In this document: piece by piece, positions 30,422 to 39,294 of the stretch | Layout of the letters: every line of letters begins with the position of its first letter | Numbering within the stretch: the stretch's first letter is position 1 | Origin: Jeotgalicoccus psychrophilus DSM 19085 | GTDB lineage: Bacteria > Bacillota > Bacilli > Staphylococcales > Salinicoccaceae | Length of the DNA: 64,000 nucleotides | Direction of reading: 5' to 3' | Assembly (NCBI RefSeq): GCF_000425845.1 | Contig: NZ_AUEF01000011.1 | Location: 40,686-104,685 of the forward strand | Notes under the pieces: model-generated | Databases searched by the model: none | The model's input: the letters and a program-made list of their open reading frames with translations, nothing else | What the model was told of the DNA's origin: nothing | Position numbers and translations under genes: made by a program

Positions 30422-30459
30422 AAAAAAGGAACCGGAGATTAATTCCCGGTTCCTTTTTT
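30422..30459. terminator. Bidirectional terminator between Na/Pi gene and glnA
   Basis: GGAACCGG pairs with CCGGTTCC around a 10-nt loop, flanked by A6 and T7 tracts. It serves the plus-strand Na/Pi gene and minus-strand glnA. Confidence 0.9.
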
Positions 30460-30463
30460 TGTT

Positions 30464-31801
30464 TTAGTATTTTTCTAGGTAAGATTTAAGTTCCCATTCC
30501 GATACAGTTGCACGGTAATCTTCCCATTCCAGCATCTTGTGTTCATAAAACGCCTTGTAAATATGACTGCCGAGCGCTTCTTTTGAAAGTTCACTGTCAC
30601 GCATCACTTTTAATGCATTGTACAGTGTCGACGGTAAATCTTCGACACCTTTCTCACGTCGCTCTTCTCTTGTCAGCTCGTAAAGATTTAAATCTATGGA
30701 TTCACGAAGTTCCATTTTATTTTTAATGCCATCCAGACCGGCTTTTAAAATGACTGCCAGTGCCAAATACGGATTCGCTGATGGATCGACAGAACGTACT
30801 TCCACACGCGTAGATAATCCGCGTGAAGAAGGGATTCTCATCAATGGCGAGCGATTCTTCTTACTCCATGCGATGTAACTCGGCGCTTCGTAACCGGGCA
30901 CCAGACGTTTGTACGAGTTAACAAGCGGGTTCGTTACCGCCGTGAAGCCGCGTACGTGTTTCAGTACACCTGCCATAAAGTATTTCATATCTTCGCTTAA
31001 GCCATCTTCTGCAGACTCATCAAAGAATGCATTTTCTTTTCCTTTAAAGAGTGACACGTTAAAGTGCATACCATTGCCGTTAATACCAATCAGCGGTTTC
31101 GGCATAAATGTCGCATGCAGATTATGTTTTCTCGCGACGGTCTTAACAACGAGTTTAAATGTCTGAATACTGTCACACGCTGTAACGGCATCTGCATACT
31201 TAAAGTCAATTTCATGCTGTCCTTCAGCAACTTCATGGTGTGAAGCTTCAATATCAAAGCCCATATCCTCAAGTTCAATAACGATATCACGACGGCAATT
31301 TTCACCTGAGTCCGTAGGCGCTAAATCAAAATACCCGCCATGATCATTTAACTCGGTCGTCGGTTTACCGCGATCATCCAGTTTAAAGAGGAAAAATTCC
31401 GGTTCCGGTCCTAAGTTGAATGATGTATAGCCGAGCGCTTCCATTTCCTTCAGAACATTTTTTAAGTTAGTACGGGGGTCACCTTCAAAAGGCGTGCCGT
31501 CAACCTTATGAACGTCACAGATCAGACGCGCAACTTTTTCACCGCGTGATGTTGTCCACGGAAATACTGTCCACGTATTTAAATCCGGAACCAGATACAT
31601 ATCCGATTCTTCGATACGGGTAAACCCTTCAATTGAAGAACCGTCAAACATCATTTGTCCTTCGAGCGCTTTATCCAGCTGGCTGAACGGCACTTCCACA
31701 TTTTTTATCGTTCCGAGAATATCGGAAAATTGCAGACGGATAAATCTTACATTTTCTTCTTGTGCAATAGTGATGATTTTTTCTCTGGTTAAACTTTCCA
31801 T
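30464..31801 (-). CDS. glnA: Glutamine synthetase type I (alpha)
   Basis: ATP-dependent synthesis of glutamine from glutamate and ammonia. 445 aa, the Firmicutes GSI-alpha length. [51 protein letters not shown] and the flap region [13 protein letters not shown] are present. There is no adenylylation-site insertion. The usual upstream regulator gene glnR is not next to it, and no clear GlnR operator was seen before the gene, so nitrogen control must be trans-acting from elsewhere or different. Start ATG 31799-31801, GTGAGG upstream. Confidence 0.95.
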   Translation of the reverse strand: MESLTREKIITIAQEENVRFIRLQFSDILGTIKNVEVPFSQLDKALEGQMMFDGSSIEGFTRIEESDMYLVPDLNTWTVFPWTTSRGEKVARLICDVHKVDGTPFEGDPRTNLKNVLKEMEALGYTSFNLGPEPEFFLFKLDDRGKPTTELNDHGGYFDLAPTDSGENCRRDIVIELEDMGFDIEASHHEVAEGQHEIDFKYADAVTACDSIQTFKLVVKTVARKHNLHATFMPKPLIGINGNGMHFNVSLFKGKENAFFDESAEDGLSEDMKYFMAGVLKHVRGFTAVTNPLVNSYKRLVPGYEAPSYIAWSKKNRSPLMRIPSSRGLSTRVEVRSVDPSANPYLALAVILKAGLDGIKNKMELRESIDLNLYELTREERREKGVEDLPSTLYNALKVMRDSELSKEALGSHIYKAFYEHKMLEWEDYRATVSEWELKSYLEKY

Positions 31802-31856
31802 ACCTCACGCCCTTAATCTGATTTTGATGTCAATCATGCTGAAAACTCATGAGAAA

Positions 31857-31885
31857 ATATTACCATACTCATATTTCATGCGCAA
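31857..31885 (-). promoter_or_regulatory. Promoter of glnA
   Basis: Minus strand -35 TTGCGC (31885-31880), 17-nt spacer, -10 TAATAT (31862-31857), about 55 bp before the start codon. Confidence 0.55.
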
Positions 31886-31904
31886 TCGTGAATTTTTATA
31901 AAAT

Positions 31905-31937
31905 TTAAAAAATGCAGATCCCCCACTTGGATCTGCA
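31905..31937 (-). terminator. Terminator of the NSS symporter gene
   Basis: Minus strand TGCAGATCC (31937-31929) pairs with GGATCTGCA (31921-31913), followed by T6. It isolates glnA from the symporter gene upstream. Confidence 0.85.
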
Positions 31938-31949
31938 CCTTTCAGTTAC

Positions 31950-33296
31950 TTAAATGAAGCTGATTATATTCATAATAAAGACAAAGATTATTATTGCAGG
32001 TAAAATAAATCTGAGCAGGAATAACCAGCCTTTAAATACAATAAAAGATTTGCTGTCTTTCGTTACATTCAGTTGTTCCATCGTAATGCGCTTGTCTAAA
32101 ATATAACCGACAAAGATTGAGGAGAACAAGGCTCCTGCAGGTAAAAGTATATTTGATACGAGGAAATCCACATTATCGAATATCGTACCTGCGAAGAACT
32201 GAACATCATTCAGTACACCTTCTGATAAAGCAGACGGAATACCGATAGCGAAAACGATAATTGCATAAATGTAAGTTACCTTTTTACGTTTCGACTGGTC
32301 GCCTTTAACAGTGTTGGCAACGTTAATTTCAATCATCGAGAACGCGGATGTCAATGTCGCAAATAAGAATGCAGTGAGGAACATCAGATAAAAAATAATT
32401 CCGAACGGAATCGCATTAAATATTTCAGGCAGAACGATAAAGACAAGTCCCGGGCCTTCAACACTTTGCATGCCGAATGAAGCAATTGCAGGGAAAATCG
32501 CAAGTCCGACCATAACGGAAACCGCGATATTCAAAAGAACGATATACGATGCAGATCTCGTCAGATTCTGATCCGCTTTTAAGTATGACGCGTACGTCAT
32601 CATCTGAGTAATTCCGACACTGAGCGCAAAGAACGACTGGCCAAGCGCGAACATTATCCCATTTGCACTGAGCTCGCTGAAGTCAGGTGTCAGGAAATAC
32701 TTAACTCCTTCAAATGCATTAGGCAGCGTAAGTGAACGGATAATAATAACTAAAAACAGAATGAACAGCACCGGCATCATAATTTTAGATGCCCTTTCCA
32801 ATCCTTTTTGAATACCCTGGGCAACAACAACTGCTGTAATAAAAATGAATATACCCTGAGCGGCAATTACATATACCGGGTTCGTAATAATATCCCCGAG
32901 CATTGCCGTATAGTCGTTAACAGTATAAAGATTAAACAGGTCTAAGAGAGCAATCAGCAGATAAATTAATATCCAGCCACCGATTACACTATAGAACGAC
33001 AAGAGCAGCATCGTTCCGAAGTGCCCGATCCACCCGAAAATCCTCAAGCTCTTTTTACCACTTAAATATTCGAAACCGTCAATCGGATTTCTTCCCGACG
33101 CACGGCCGATGACAAATTCACTAATTAAAAGAGGCAGACCAATAAGAATAGTAAATAGCAGGAAAACGAATAAAAACGCACCGCCGCCATGTTCAGCAGT
33201 CATATAAGGGAAACGCCATACTGCACCGAGGCCAATTGCAGAACCTGCTGCAGCCAATATAAAACCTAATTTTGAGTTCCAATTATTTTCGGACAA
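31950..33296 (-). CDS. Sodium-dependent transporter, NSS family
   Basis: 448 aa neurotransmitter:sodium symporter-type protein, 11-12 helices. GFILAAAGSAIGLGAVWRFP is TM1 with the unwound Na+/substrate site, GGGAFLFVFLLFTILIGLPL is TM2, and the IGRASG loop follows. The substrate is probably an amino acid; these MhsT/LeuT-like proteins vary. The start is a TTG (33294-33296, then SENNWNSKLGF) with AGAGGT about 6 nt upstream. Extending to 33314 would place the start ahead of that site. Single gene with its own terminator. Confidence 0.88.
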   Translation of the reverse strand: MSENNWNSKLGFILAAAGSAIGLGAVWRFPYMTAEHGGGAFLFVFLLFTILIGLPLLISEFVIGRASGRNPIDGFEYLSGKKSLRIFGWIGHFGTMLLLSFYSVIGGWILIYLLIALLDLFNLYTVNDYTAMLGDIITNPVYVIAAQGIFIFITAVVVAQGIQKGLERASKIMMPVLFILFLVIIIRSLTLPNAFEGVKYFLTPDFSELSANGIMFALGQSFFALSVGITQMMTYASYLKADQNLTRSASYIVLLNIAVSVMVGLAIFPAIASFGMQSVEGPGLVFIVLPEIFNAIPFGIIFYLMFLTAFLFATLTSAFSMIEINVANTVKGDQSKRKKVTYIYAIIVFAIGIPSALSEGVLNDVQFFAGTIFDNVDFLVSNILLPAGALFSSIFVGYILDKRITMEQLNVTKDSKSFIVFKGWLFLLRFILPAIIIFVFIMNIISFI

Positions 33297-33360
33297 AATA
33301 TTACCTCTTTTCAATTATCAATGTTGGTAGTTTACCACACTAAAGAGAGTTTTTATATAC

Positions 33361-33392
33361 AAAAAGCCGGGAGAACCATCTCTCCCGGCTTT
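33361..33392 (-). terminator. Terminator of the FdhF-type gene
   Basis: AAAGCCGGGAGA (33363-33374) pairs with TCTCCCGGCTTT (33381-33392) around 6 nt; T5 follows on the minus strand. It may serve both directions. Confidence 0.88.
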
Positions 33393-33414
33393 CTGCTATA
33401 TTACCCTCTACAAA

Positions 33415-35772
33415 CTAGTTAGGGTTATCTTCTAATTCAGGTATTGATTTTTCTAAATACTGACGGTCTTTATTCGCATTAAAGTGATCAGCTTTTTCCA
33501 TCTTAACGTCAGTAACATAGTCAGGCATTTCTACGAAGTTTTCATAAATACCTTTCTCTACAAGGAAGTTTCCTTCAGGGAACTGAACGCCGATGTTGCC
33601 GTCTTTAATTGCTGCATATTTAACGAAGCCCTGGAACACGCCGTTCTTGTTATAAAGAACAACCGCTTCCCCGTCTTCAAGACCTTCTTTTCTAGCATCA
33701 TTTTCACTCACGAGCACGTCGTAACGGCCCATGTTGTTAAACGCATCGCGATCTCCGTATATCATCGCGTTAAACTGCTTACCGCGTCTCATCAGAAGTT
33801 TAAATTCTCCGGCTTTCTTATTGTTATCCGGAATATCCATCGTAATCAGGTTTCCACGGCCGTCCGGTGTCGGACAAACGCCGCCTTCACATAACCATGC
33901 TCCGCCGTACTGATAAACGTCTCCTGCTTTTTTCAGATGCTGAACACCGTCATACTGAGGATTCGCTTTAGCAATTTCGTCACGGATTTCCTGACCTGAC
34001 TGGAAGTCTATTAAATGAGACTCTTCAGGTTTTACGCGTTTTGCAAGATCAACGTAAATCTGCCACTCACTGCGCGCTTCAGCAATACGGTTACGGTTTC
34101 CTTCGATCTCAGGTGAGAAGTAAACCATTCTTTCAGTAGATGTTGAAAGTCCGCCGCCGTCCTGCTCGTAACGAGTTTTCGCAGGAAGTACAACAACTGT
34201 TTCTTTGGCATCAAGCAATGTTGACGTATTTAAAATAATATCCTGATGAACACGGATATCGAGATTTTGCAGTGCATCTCTTACGAAGTTCGGATCCGGC
34301 ATCGTTTCAAGGAAGTTACCGCCCGACATGTAGTAAAGCTTAAGCTTTCTTTCATTGTCTTCCGGCAGCATTGCGTTCTCAATAGTTACACCAACTGTAT
34401 CACCCGGCCACTGCGGAAGTTTAAAGTTCCACAGATCTTCAACGCGGGGACGGTTTTCATCGTTGTAATCCCCACCAGGCAGTGAAAACGGATCTGCTCC
34501 CATTTCTCCTGAACCCTGTACTGAAGAGTGTCCGCGTAATGGCATAAGACCTTTATTTTTACCGCCTAACCAGCCGCGTAATAACGCGAGGTTAGATACT
34601 TGTGAAATATTATCTGTTGCGTGTTTATGCATTGTTAAACCGAGAGCCCAGACCATAACGCCTGTTTTCGCTTTAGCAAGGCTGTTTGATAGTTCGATAA
34701 TACTTTCTTTCTCCACTCCTGAAGACTGAACAATTTCGTCCCAAGTCTGTGACTGTACGTTCTCTTTAAGATCTTCGTAGTTGTTAACGTGTTCGTTGAC
34801 GAACTCGTGGTTAACTGCAGATCCTTCATTTTGCTCTTCAAGATCGAACCAGTGTTTCATAACACCGTGCATTAATGCAATGTCTCCGCCGATGTTTACT
34901 TCATAGAATTCGTCTGCAATTTCTGTACCGAATAGTGCAGATTCTACTACTGAAGGTACCCAGTAATTTTCCATTGAAGGTTCTCTGTAAGGGTTAATAA
35001 CGATAATTTTCGTACCGCGTTTTTTAGCTTCCATCATATATTTAGTAGACACCGGTGATGCGTTTGATGCAACACTTCCCCAGAATACTAATACGTCTGT
35101 GCCTAACCAGTCCTGGTAGTTACAAGTTGAAGCTCCGACACCTACTGAGCGTTTCATCGCTGATTTACTCGGCGAGTGACAGATACGTGATGCGTTATCG
35201 ATATGGTTTGTTTCTAAGTAGCGTGCAACTTTTGCTGCAACGTAATACGATTCGTTCGTAATACCGCGGCTTGTTAAGTAAAATGCGTACTGCTTTGGAT
35301 CGAGAACTTTCATCTTGTCCGCAATAGTATTCATCGCTTCATCCCACGATACTCTAATGAATTTACGATCATCTTTGCGACGGATCATCGGATATGGAAT
35401 ACGTCCAAGTTCGCGCAGCTCAGTACTGTCCATTTTACGTAATTCATCAATATCCTGATGTAAAATCTCAGGTTTGATCGGTGGTGCTGTGTTTAATCTC
35501 AGCACGTTAAAACGTGTTGTACACATGTGGGGACCATTTAAAGTCTGATCCTGAAGGCCTGATACGCCGAGCGCACAGCCGTCACATACACCTTTTAATA
35601 TAATATTTTTCGCGTAATTTAAATTGTCTCTGTTTTTCCAAACGATTTTAGCCGTATCTCTCATATGATGCGGTTTTACTTTAGTTAAACCGAATGGCAC
35701 AGGACTTACCCATAATTTCGGATCCCACTTTTTCGTCTTATTAATTGGACCCGGATGCAGAGTTTTACCCAT
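33415..35772 (-). CDS. FdhF/YdeP-family molybdopterin oxidoreductase
   Basis: 785 aa molybdoenzyme, probably formate-oxidising or formate-related, cytoplasmic (no Tat signal). Near the N terminus Cys63 and Cys66 in GVCDGCALGV and a further Cys in HMCTTRF may bind an iron-sulphur cluster. SRICHSPSKSAMKRSVGVGA and VLVFWGSVASNASPVSTKYM form the pterin-binding core, RGHSSVQGSGEMGADPF lies mid-protein, and the C-terminal dinucleotide domain has LLMRRGKQFNAM. The YdeP class also occurs in acid resistance. Location directly after an OFA-type antiporter (39 bp) and beside divergent fdhD supports formate metabolism. The electron acceptor is not in the window. Confidence 0.88.
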   Translation of the reverse strand: MGKTLHPGPINKTKKWDPKLWVSPVPFGLTKVKPHHMRDTAKIVWKNRDNLNYAKNIILKGVCDGCALGVSGLQDQTLNGPHMCTTRFNVLRLNTAPPIKPEILHQDIDELRKMDSTELRELGRIPYPMIRRKDDRKFIRVSWDEAMNTIADKMKVLDPKQYAFYLTSRGITNESYYVAAKVARYLETNHIDNASRICHSPSKSAMKRSVGVGASTCNYQDWLGTDVLVFWGSVASNASPVSTKYMMEAKKRGTKIIVINPYREPSMENYWVPSVVESALFGTEIADEFYEVNIGGDIALMHGVMKHWFDLEEQNEGSAVNHEFVNEHVNNYEDLKENVQSQTWDEIVQSSGVEKESIIELSNSLAKAKTGVMVWALGLTMHKHATDNISQVSNLALLRGWLGGKNKGLMPLRGHSSVQGSGEMGADPFSLPGGDYNDENRPRVEDLWNFKLPQWPGDTVGVTIENAMLPEDNERKLKLYYMSGGNFLETMPDPNFVRDALQNLDIRVHQDIILNTSTLLDAKETVVVLPAKTRYEQDGGGLSTSTERMVYFSPEIEGNRNRIAEARSEWQIYVDLAKRVKPEESHLIDFQSGQEIRDEIAKANPQYDGVQHLKKAGDVYQYGGAWLCEGGVCPTPDGRGNLITMDIPDNNKKAGEFKLLMRRGKQFNAMIYGDRDAFNNMGRYDVLVSENDARKEGLEDGEAVVLYNKNGVFQGFVKYAAIKDGNIGVQFPEGNFLVEKGIYENFVEMPDYVTDVKMEKADHFNANKDRQYLEKSIPELEDNPN

Positions 35773-35811
35773 GTAGACACTCCCTCTATATTATAATAAT
35801 TCTATTGTACA

Positions 35812-37074
35812 CTATTTTGCGGAAGCGCTGACAGCATCCAGCTCATTTTTTTCTTTAAGTTTTTTAATATCTGCTCTGATAAATATCGAGATTACCAGTG
35901 CGACAAAGAACAGCCCTGCAAAAATATAAAGTGACCAGGCGTAACTTTGAGTCGATTCGTAAATCCTCGCAACAATGAACGGACCTGCAAGCCCGGCTGC
36001 TGCCCATGCTGTTAAAATATAGCCATGAATAGCACCAAGCTGCTTCGTTCCAAAGATGTCTCCAATGTACGCTGGAATTGCAGAGAATCCGCCGCCGTAA
36101 CATGAAATCATAACGAACAGCAGTAATTGGAACAGCAATGCGTTTGTCGTGAACGGCAGTACTGCAAAGATCCCTATCTGTAATATAAAGAACAGCGTAT
36201 AAAGATTTGTTCTGCCGATGTAGTCTGAAATAGATGCCCAAATTAATCGTCCTGCACCGTTAAATACTCCCATAATCCCTACCATAAATGCTGCTGCACC
36301 TGCAGATAATCCTGCAATTTCAACACCCATCGGACTTGCTACTGCAAGAATCGCAATACCGCATGTTACATTGATAAAGAGCATCAGCCACATGAAGTAA
36401 AAACGTTTCGTCTTAATTGCTTCATTAGCTGTCAGCTGTGCAAGATCTTTCGACACAGTTGCAGCACTTTCATCGATAACCACACCTTTTGGATGATACC
36501 CTTCAGGCGGTCTTTCAAGATATAAACTCGATACGAGCATTACTGTAAAGTAAATCGCACCAAGAATAAAGAATGTGTTAGGAATTCCTACTGACTCAAT
36601 CAGCGTACGCATTAACGGACTCGCGATCATCGCGGCAAAACCGAACCCCATAATTGCAAGTCCTGTCGCCATTCCGCGTCTGTCCGGGAACCATTTAACC
36701 AATGTAGAAACCGGTGTGATATATCCTATTCCAAGACCGATTCCTCCGAGCACTCCGTAACCTACATATAATAACCACAGCATTTCAAGCTGTATACCGA
36801 ATCCTGCGGTAATCATACCCGCTGCAAAAAATATCGTTGAAACCAATCCCGACTTTCTCGGTCCTTTAGCTTCTACAAAATGCCCCATAAATGCTGCAGA
36901 CAACCCTAAAAATAAAATAGCAATACTAAACGTAATTGACACCTGACTCAGTGACCATCCAATTGATTCCTGAAGCGGTGTCGTAAATACACTCCATGCG
37001 TATACTGAACCGATTGATATATGTATACCAACCCCTGCAAGAGCAATCAGCCAGCGATTTTTTTTCGTTTGCAT
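35812..37074 (-). CDS. OFA-family MFS transporter (oxalate/formate antiporter type)
   Basis: 420 aa, 12 helices. GVGIHISIGSVYAWSVFTTP (TM1), GLGIGYITPVSTLVKWFPDR and RGMATGLAIMGFGFAAMIAS are typical of the oxalate:formate antiporter family, which contains both genuine OxlT and transporters of other monocarboxylates. Together with the adjacent molybdoenzyme it is probably an anion exchanger feeding formate to it. No oxalyl-CoA decarboxylase or formyl-CoA transferase is in the window, so oxalate use is unproven. First gene of a two-gene unit. Confidence 0.85.
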   Translation of the reverse strand: MQTKKNRWLIALAGVGIHISIGSVYAWSVFTTPLQESIGWSLSQVSITFSIAILFLGLSAAFMGHFVEAKGPRKSGLVSTIFFAAGMITAGFGIQLEMLWLLYVGYGVLGGIGLGIGYITPVSTLVKWFPDRRGMATGLAIMGFGFAAMIASPLMRTLIESVGIPNTFFILGAIYFTVMLVSSLYLERPPEGYHPKGVVIDESAATVSKDLAQLTANEAIKTKRFYFMWLMLFINVTCGIAILAVASPMGVEIAGLSAGAAAFMVGIMGVFNGAGRLIWASISDYIGRTNLYTLFFILQIGIFAVLPFTTNALLFQLLLFVMISCYGGGFSAIPAYIGDIFGTKQLGAIHGYILTAWAAAGLAGPFIVARIYESTQSYAWSLYIFAGLFFVALVISIFIRADIKKLKEKNELDAVSASAK

Positions 37075-37111
37075 GTAAATCCCCCTAGTTGTTTTGACGG
37101 AATTCCTAAAA

Positions 37112-37140
37112 TTGTAATTTCGTCTTAAATGTGATTATAT
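37112..37140 (+). promoter_or_regulatory. Candidate promoter of fdhD
   Basis: Plus strand -35 TTGTAA (37112-37117), 17-nt spacer, -10 TTATAT (37135-37140), about 52 bp before fdhD. It overlaps the divergent promoter for the antiporter gene. Confidence 0.4.
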
Positions 37141-37162
37141 AAAGAAAAAAGAACCTTTACAA
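37134..37162 (-). promoter_or_regulatory. Promoter of the OFA-FdhF operon
   Basis: Minus strand -35 TTGTAA (37162-37157), 17-nt spacer, -10 TATAAT (37139-37134). The -10 boxes of this and the fdhD promoter fall on the same bases, so the two transcripts may exclude one another. Confidence 0.55.
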
Positions 37163-37191
37163 TAAGATTCGGAGTAGGAGAGGTATAAATT

Positions 37192-37995
37192 ATGGAAATT
37201 GTTACTAAAAATACTATTCGCCGGTACACCGACGGAAAATTCATTGAAACTGATGATATAATTGCTGAGGAATTTCCACTGACTATATATTTAAATGATG
37301 TAGAATTTGCAACTTTAGTCTGCTCGCCGGACGACTTGGAAGAACTCGTTATCGGCTTTTTAGCATCCGAAGGTGCTCTGCGTTCATTTAAAGAAATCAT
37401 ATCTATGAACATCGATGAAAGAGGCGGGTTCTGCCACGTTACCGTTTCACGCGAACTGCCTAAAGACTACGGTACATTTTCAAAACGCGTACTCGGTTCA
37501 TGCTGCGGTAAGAGTCGTCAGTTCTATTTTCAGTCAGATGTTGATACAGCGAAATTTTCGCTGTCGGACACGAAACTTACACCTGAACAGTGCATCAGCC
37601 TGATGAAAGAAATGCAGGAAGAAAGTACAATTTTTAAAGATACAGGCGGTATCCACAATGCGAGTATCGCATCACCCGATGGTACTATTGTCCATAAAGG
37701 TGACATCGGCCGTCATAACGCACTCGACAAACTTTACGGACACTGTTTGCAGAATAATATTTCCGTTAAAGATAAAGTTATCGTGTTCAGCGGACGTATC
37801 TCGTCTGAAGTACTGACAAAAGCTTCAAAAATCGGTGTCGGCATCGTCCTCAGTAAATCTGCCCCAACCGACCTTGCGATTAAGCTGGCTCATGATTTAA
37901 ATATTACAGCTGCAGGTTTTATTCGCGGCAGCTCGTTTAATATATACAGCCATCCGTGGCGCATTATCGGCGCAGATGATCTTGAAAGTAAATAA
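37192..37995 (+). CDS. fdhD: Formate dehydrogenase accessory sulfurtransferase FdhD
   Basis: 267 aa; delivers sulphur to the molybdenum cofactor of formate dehydrogenase. The active-site segment reads VLGSCCGKSR, with adjacent Cys104 and Cys105. FKDTGGIHNASIASPDG, KGDIGRHNALDKLYGHCLQN, IVFSGRISSEVLTKASKIGV and RGSSFNIYSHPWRI are family signatures. E. coli FdhD uses a Cys-x-x-Cys pair, so the adjacent pair here is worth noting; I believe other Firmicutes have it too. It diverges from the OFA-FdhF operon that it presumably serves. Confidence 0.92.
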   Translation: MEIVTKNTIRRYTDGKFIETDDIIAEEFPLTIYLNDVEFATLVCSPDDLEELVIGFLASEGALRSFKEIISMNIDERGGFCHVTVSRELPKDYGTFSKRVLGSCCGKSRQFYFQSDVDTAKFSLSDTKLTPEQCISLMKEMQEESTIFKDTGGIHNASIASPDGTIVHKGDIGRHNALDKLYGHCLQNNISVKDKVIVFSGRISSEVLTKASKIGVGIVLSKSAPTDLAIKLAHDLNITAAGFIRGSSFNIYSHPWRIIGADDLESK

Positions 37996-37996
37996 G

Positions 37997-38046
37997 AAAA
38001 ATACAACCAGTTTCGTAAATATTTCCGTAACTGATTGTATTTTTTT
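37997..38046. terminator. Bidirectional terminator of fdhD and glucosaminidase gene
   Basis: AATACAACCAGTT pairs with AACTGATTGTATT (one mismatch) around 16 nt, T7 on the plus strand and T5 on the minus. Its T-run overlaps the stop region of the minus-strand gene. Confidence 0.8.
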
Positions 38047-38827
38047 ACTCTTCATTATAATTTTCTGTCTGCAGTTCGTCATATTCCAAACCCAGAGAAT
38101 TGTAATAACCACTCATTATGCTCGCAATTTTTTCTGCCCATTCTATATCGGTTGCATAGAGATGGGTGCCCGGATTCTCCGGATTCCAGCGCATGCGGTA
38201 TAAAGTATTCTGGCTATTATCCAGATAGTTTGCTCTGACAAATTCAGCACCGCCGATAATCGCAGCTTCCGGCGATGACCAGCCTGCTTTCTGTGCATAA
38301 CTCGAACCTTCAGCAACCGCAGCATGATCAAATGCTCCAATCCCGAAAAAGTTATAGTATGTTGTCCCGTCAACTTCGATACCGGAAGCAAGTTCCGATT
38401 GTCCATGTCCCGTTTCAAGAAGTGCGTGGCTAATCAGATACAGCGCATTTACGTTATGTGTCTGTTCTGCTTCGATAAAAGCAGCACCCTTACCTTCCAA
38501 TATCCCTTTGCCTTCAAGCAGCTCATTCAATTGATCTTCGCTCGCTTCTGTCATCGAATCAAGGGGCAGAAATTGAAAATCATTACTGCTGTTAATTGTC
38601 ATTGCTTCTTTAATATCATTTTCGTCTGCATATTCTGTTGCACTGTCAGTCAGTTTGACGTCCCCCGTATTATTATTAACCTGCATGCTGACGGCTTCTT
38701 CAAAAGTATACGTGGAAATCCCCTCCGTCTTAAAAAATGATGTTTCTGAAACAAAGAATGCCAGCATAAATAATGCCATTACGACAATCAGCAATATAAA
38801 CGGAATATTTTCTTTTATCTTATCCAT
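38045..38827 (-). CDS. Membrane-anchored N-acetylglucosaminidase (SagB-like)
   Basis: 260 aa. One N-terminal transmembrane helix (about residues 9-27) without lipobox is followed by an acidic linker and a GH73-type glucosaminidase domain from about residue 90. The catalytic Glu is in SHALLETGHGQSELASG, and YYNFFGIGAFDHAA and the C-terminal TDIEWAEKIASIM are typical. It resembles staphylococcal SagB, which shortens glycan strands at the membrane. Start is the ATG 38825-38827, with GGAGG six bases before; an ATG two codons earlier abuts that site and was rejected. Single gene between two bidirectional terminators. Confidence 0.88.
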   Translation of the reverse strand: MDKIKENIPFILLIVVMALFMLAFFVSETSFFKTEGISTYTFEEAVSMQVNNNTGDVKLTDSATEYADENDIKEAMTINSSNDFQFLPLDSMTEASEDQLNELLEGKGILEGKGAAFIEAEQTHNVNALYLISHALLETGHGQSELASGIEVDGTTYYNFFGIGAFDHAAVAEGSSYAQKAGWSSPEAAIIGGAEFVRANYLDNSQNTLYRMRWNPENPGTHLYATDIEWAEKIASIMSGYYNSLGLEYDELQTENYNEE

Positions 38828-38840
38828 AGGCATCCTCCGA

Positions 38841-38879
38841 AAAAATAAATGAGACTGACAATGTCAGTCTCATATTTAT
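38841..38879 (-). terminator. Terminator between small gene and glucosaminidase
   Basis: Near-perfect inverted repeat ATAAATGAGACTGACA / TGTCAGTCTCATATTTAT with one bulge; on the minus strand followed by a T-rich tract ending T6. Confidence 0.8.
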
Positions 38880-38907
38880 GTTTAATATATTTAACGCGGT
38901 TTCTCCG

Positions 38908-39084
38908 CTAGTCAAATAGAACTGCTTCTAATTCTTTCAACATTTCCTGGCTTTTTTCGTCCAGTGATTCCACAGTTATTCGCTGTTCAAGCAAATCCGT
39001 AGCTTCTTCAAAAGAAATACCAATCGCTTCACTGATTTGATATGCAGTTAAATTGCCTTTTAAAATGTTTAAATCTGTCTCCAT
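38908..39084 (-). CDS. Small acidic protein with HTH-like segment, unknown
   Basis: 58 aa, METDLNILKGNLTAYQISEA at the start. The stretch LTAYQISEAIGISFEEATDL has helix-turn-helix-like spacing with a central Gly, and the C-terminal half is acidic and helical. Start at the ATG 39082-39084 with AGGTGA upstream; the open frame continues 45 bp upstream without a ribosome site. I do not recognise the family. It stands alone between terminator and a 210-bp gene-free stretch. Confidence 0.6.
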   Translation of the reverse strand: METDLNILKGNLTAYQISEAIGISFEEATDLLEQRITVESLDEKSQEMLKELEAVLFD

Positions 39085-39294
39085 AAAATCACCTGTTCGA
39101 AAGTAATAGATTATCGAGAGCTTATACAATTCATCTTACGCAGATAAATTCGTTAAATGATTAAATACGAAGCTCAGGACAAATTCGCTGCTTAATTAGT
39201 GAATTTTTTTACTTAGTAGATTAATTAAACTACATTATCCGGAAAATTTCAAGCTGGCAGTTTTGTTTTTATCATTTAGTTACATTATACATTT

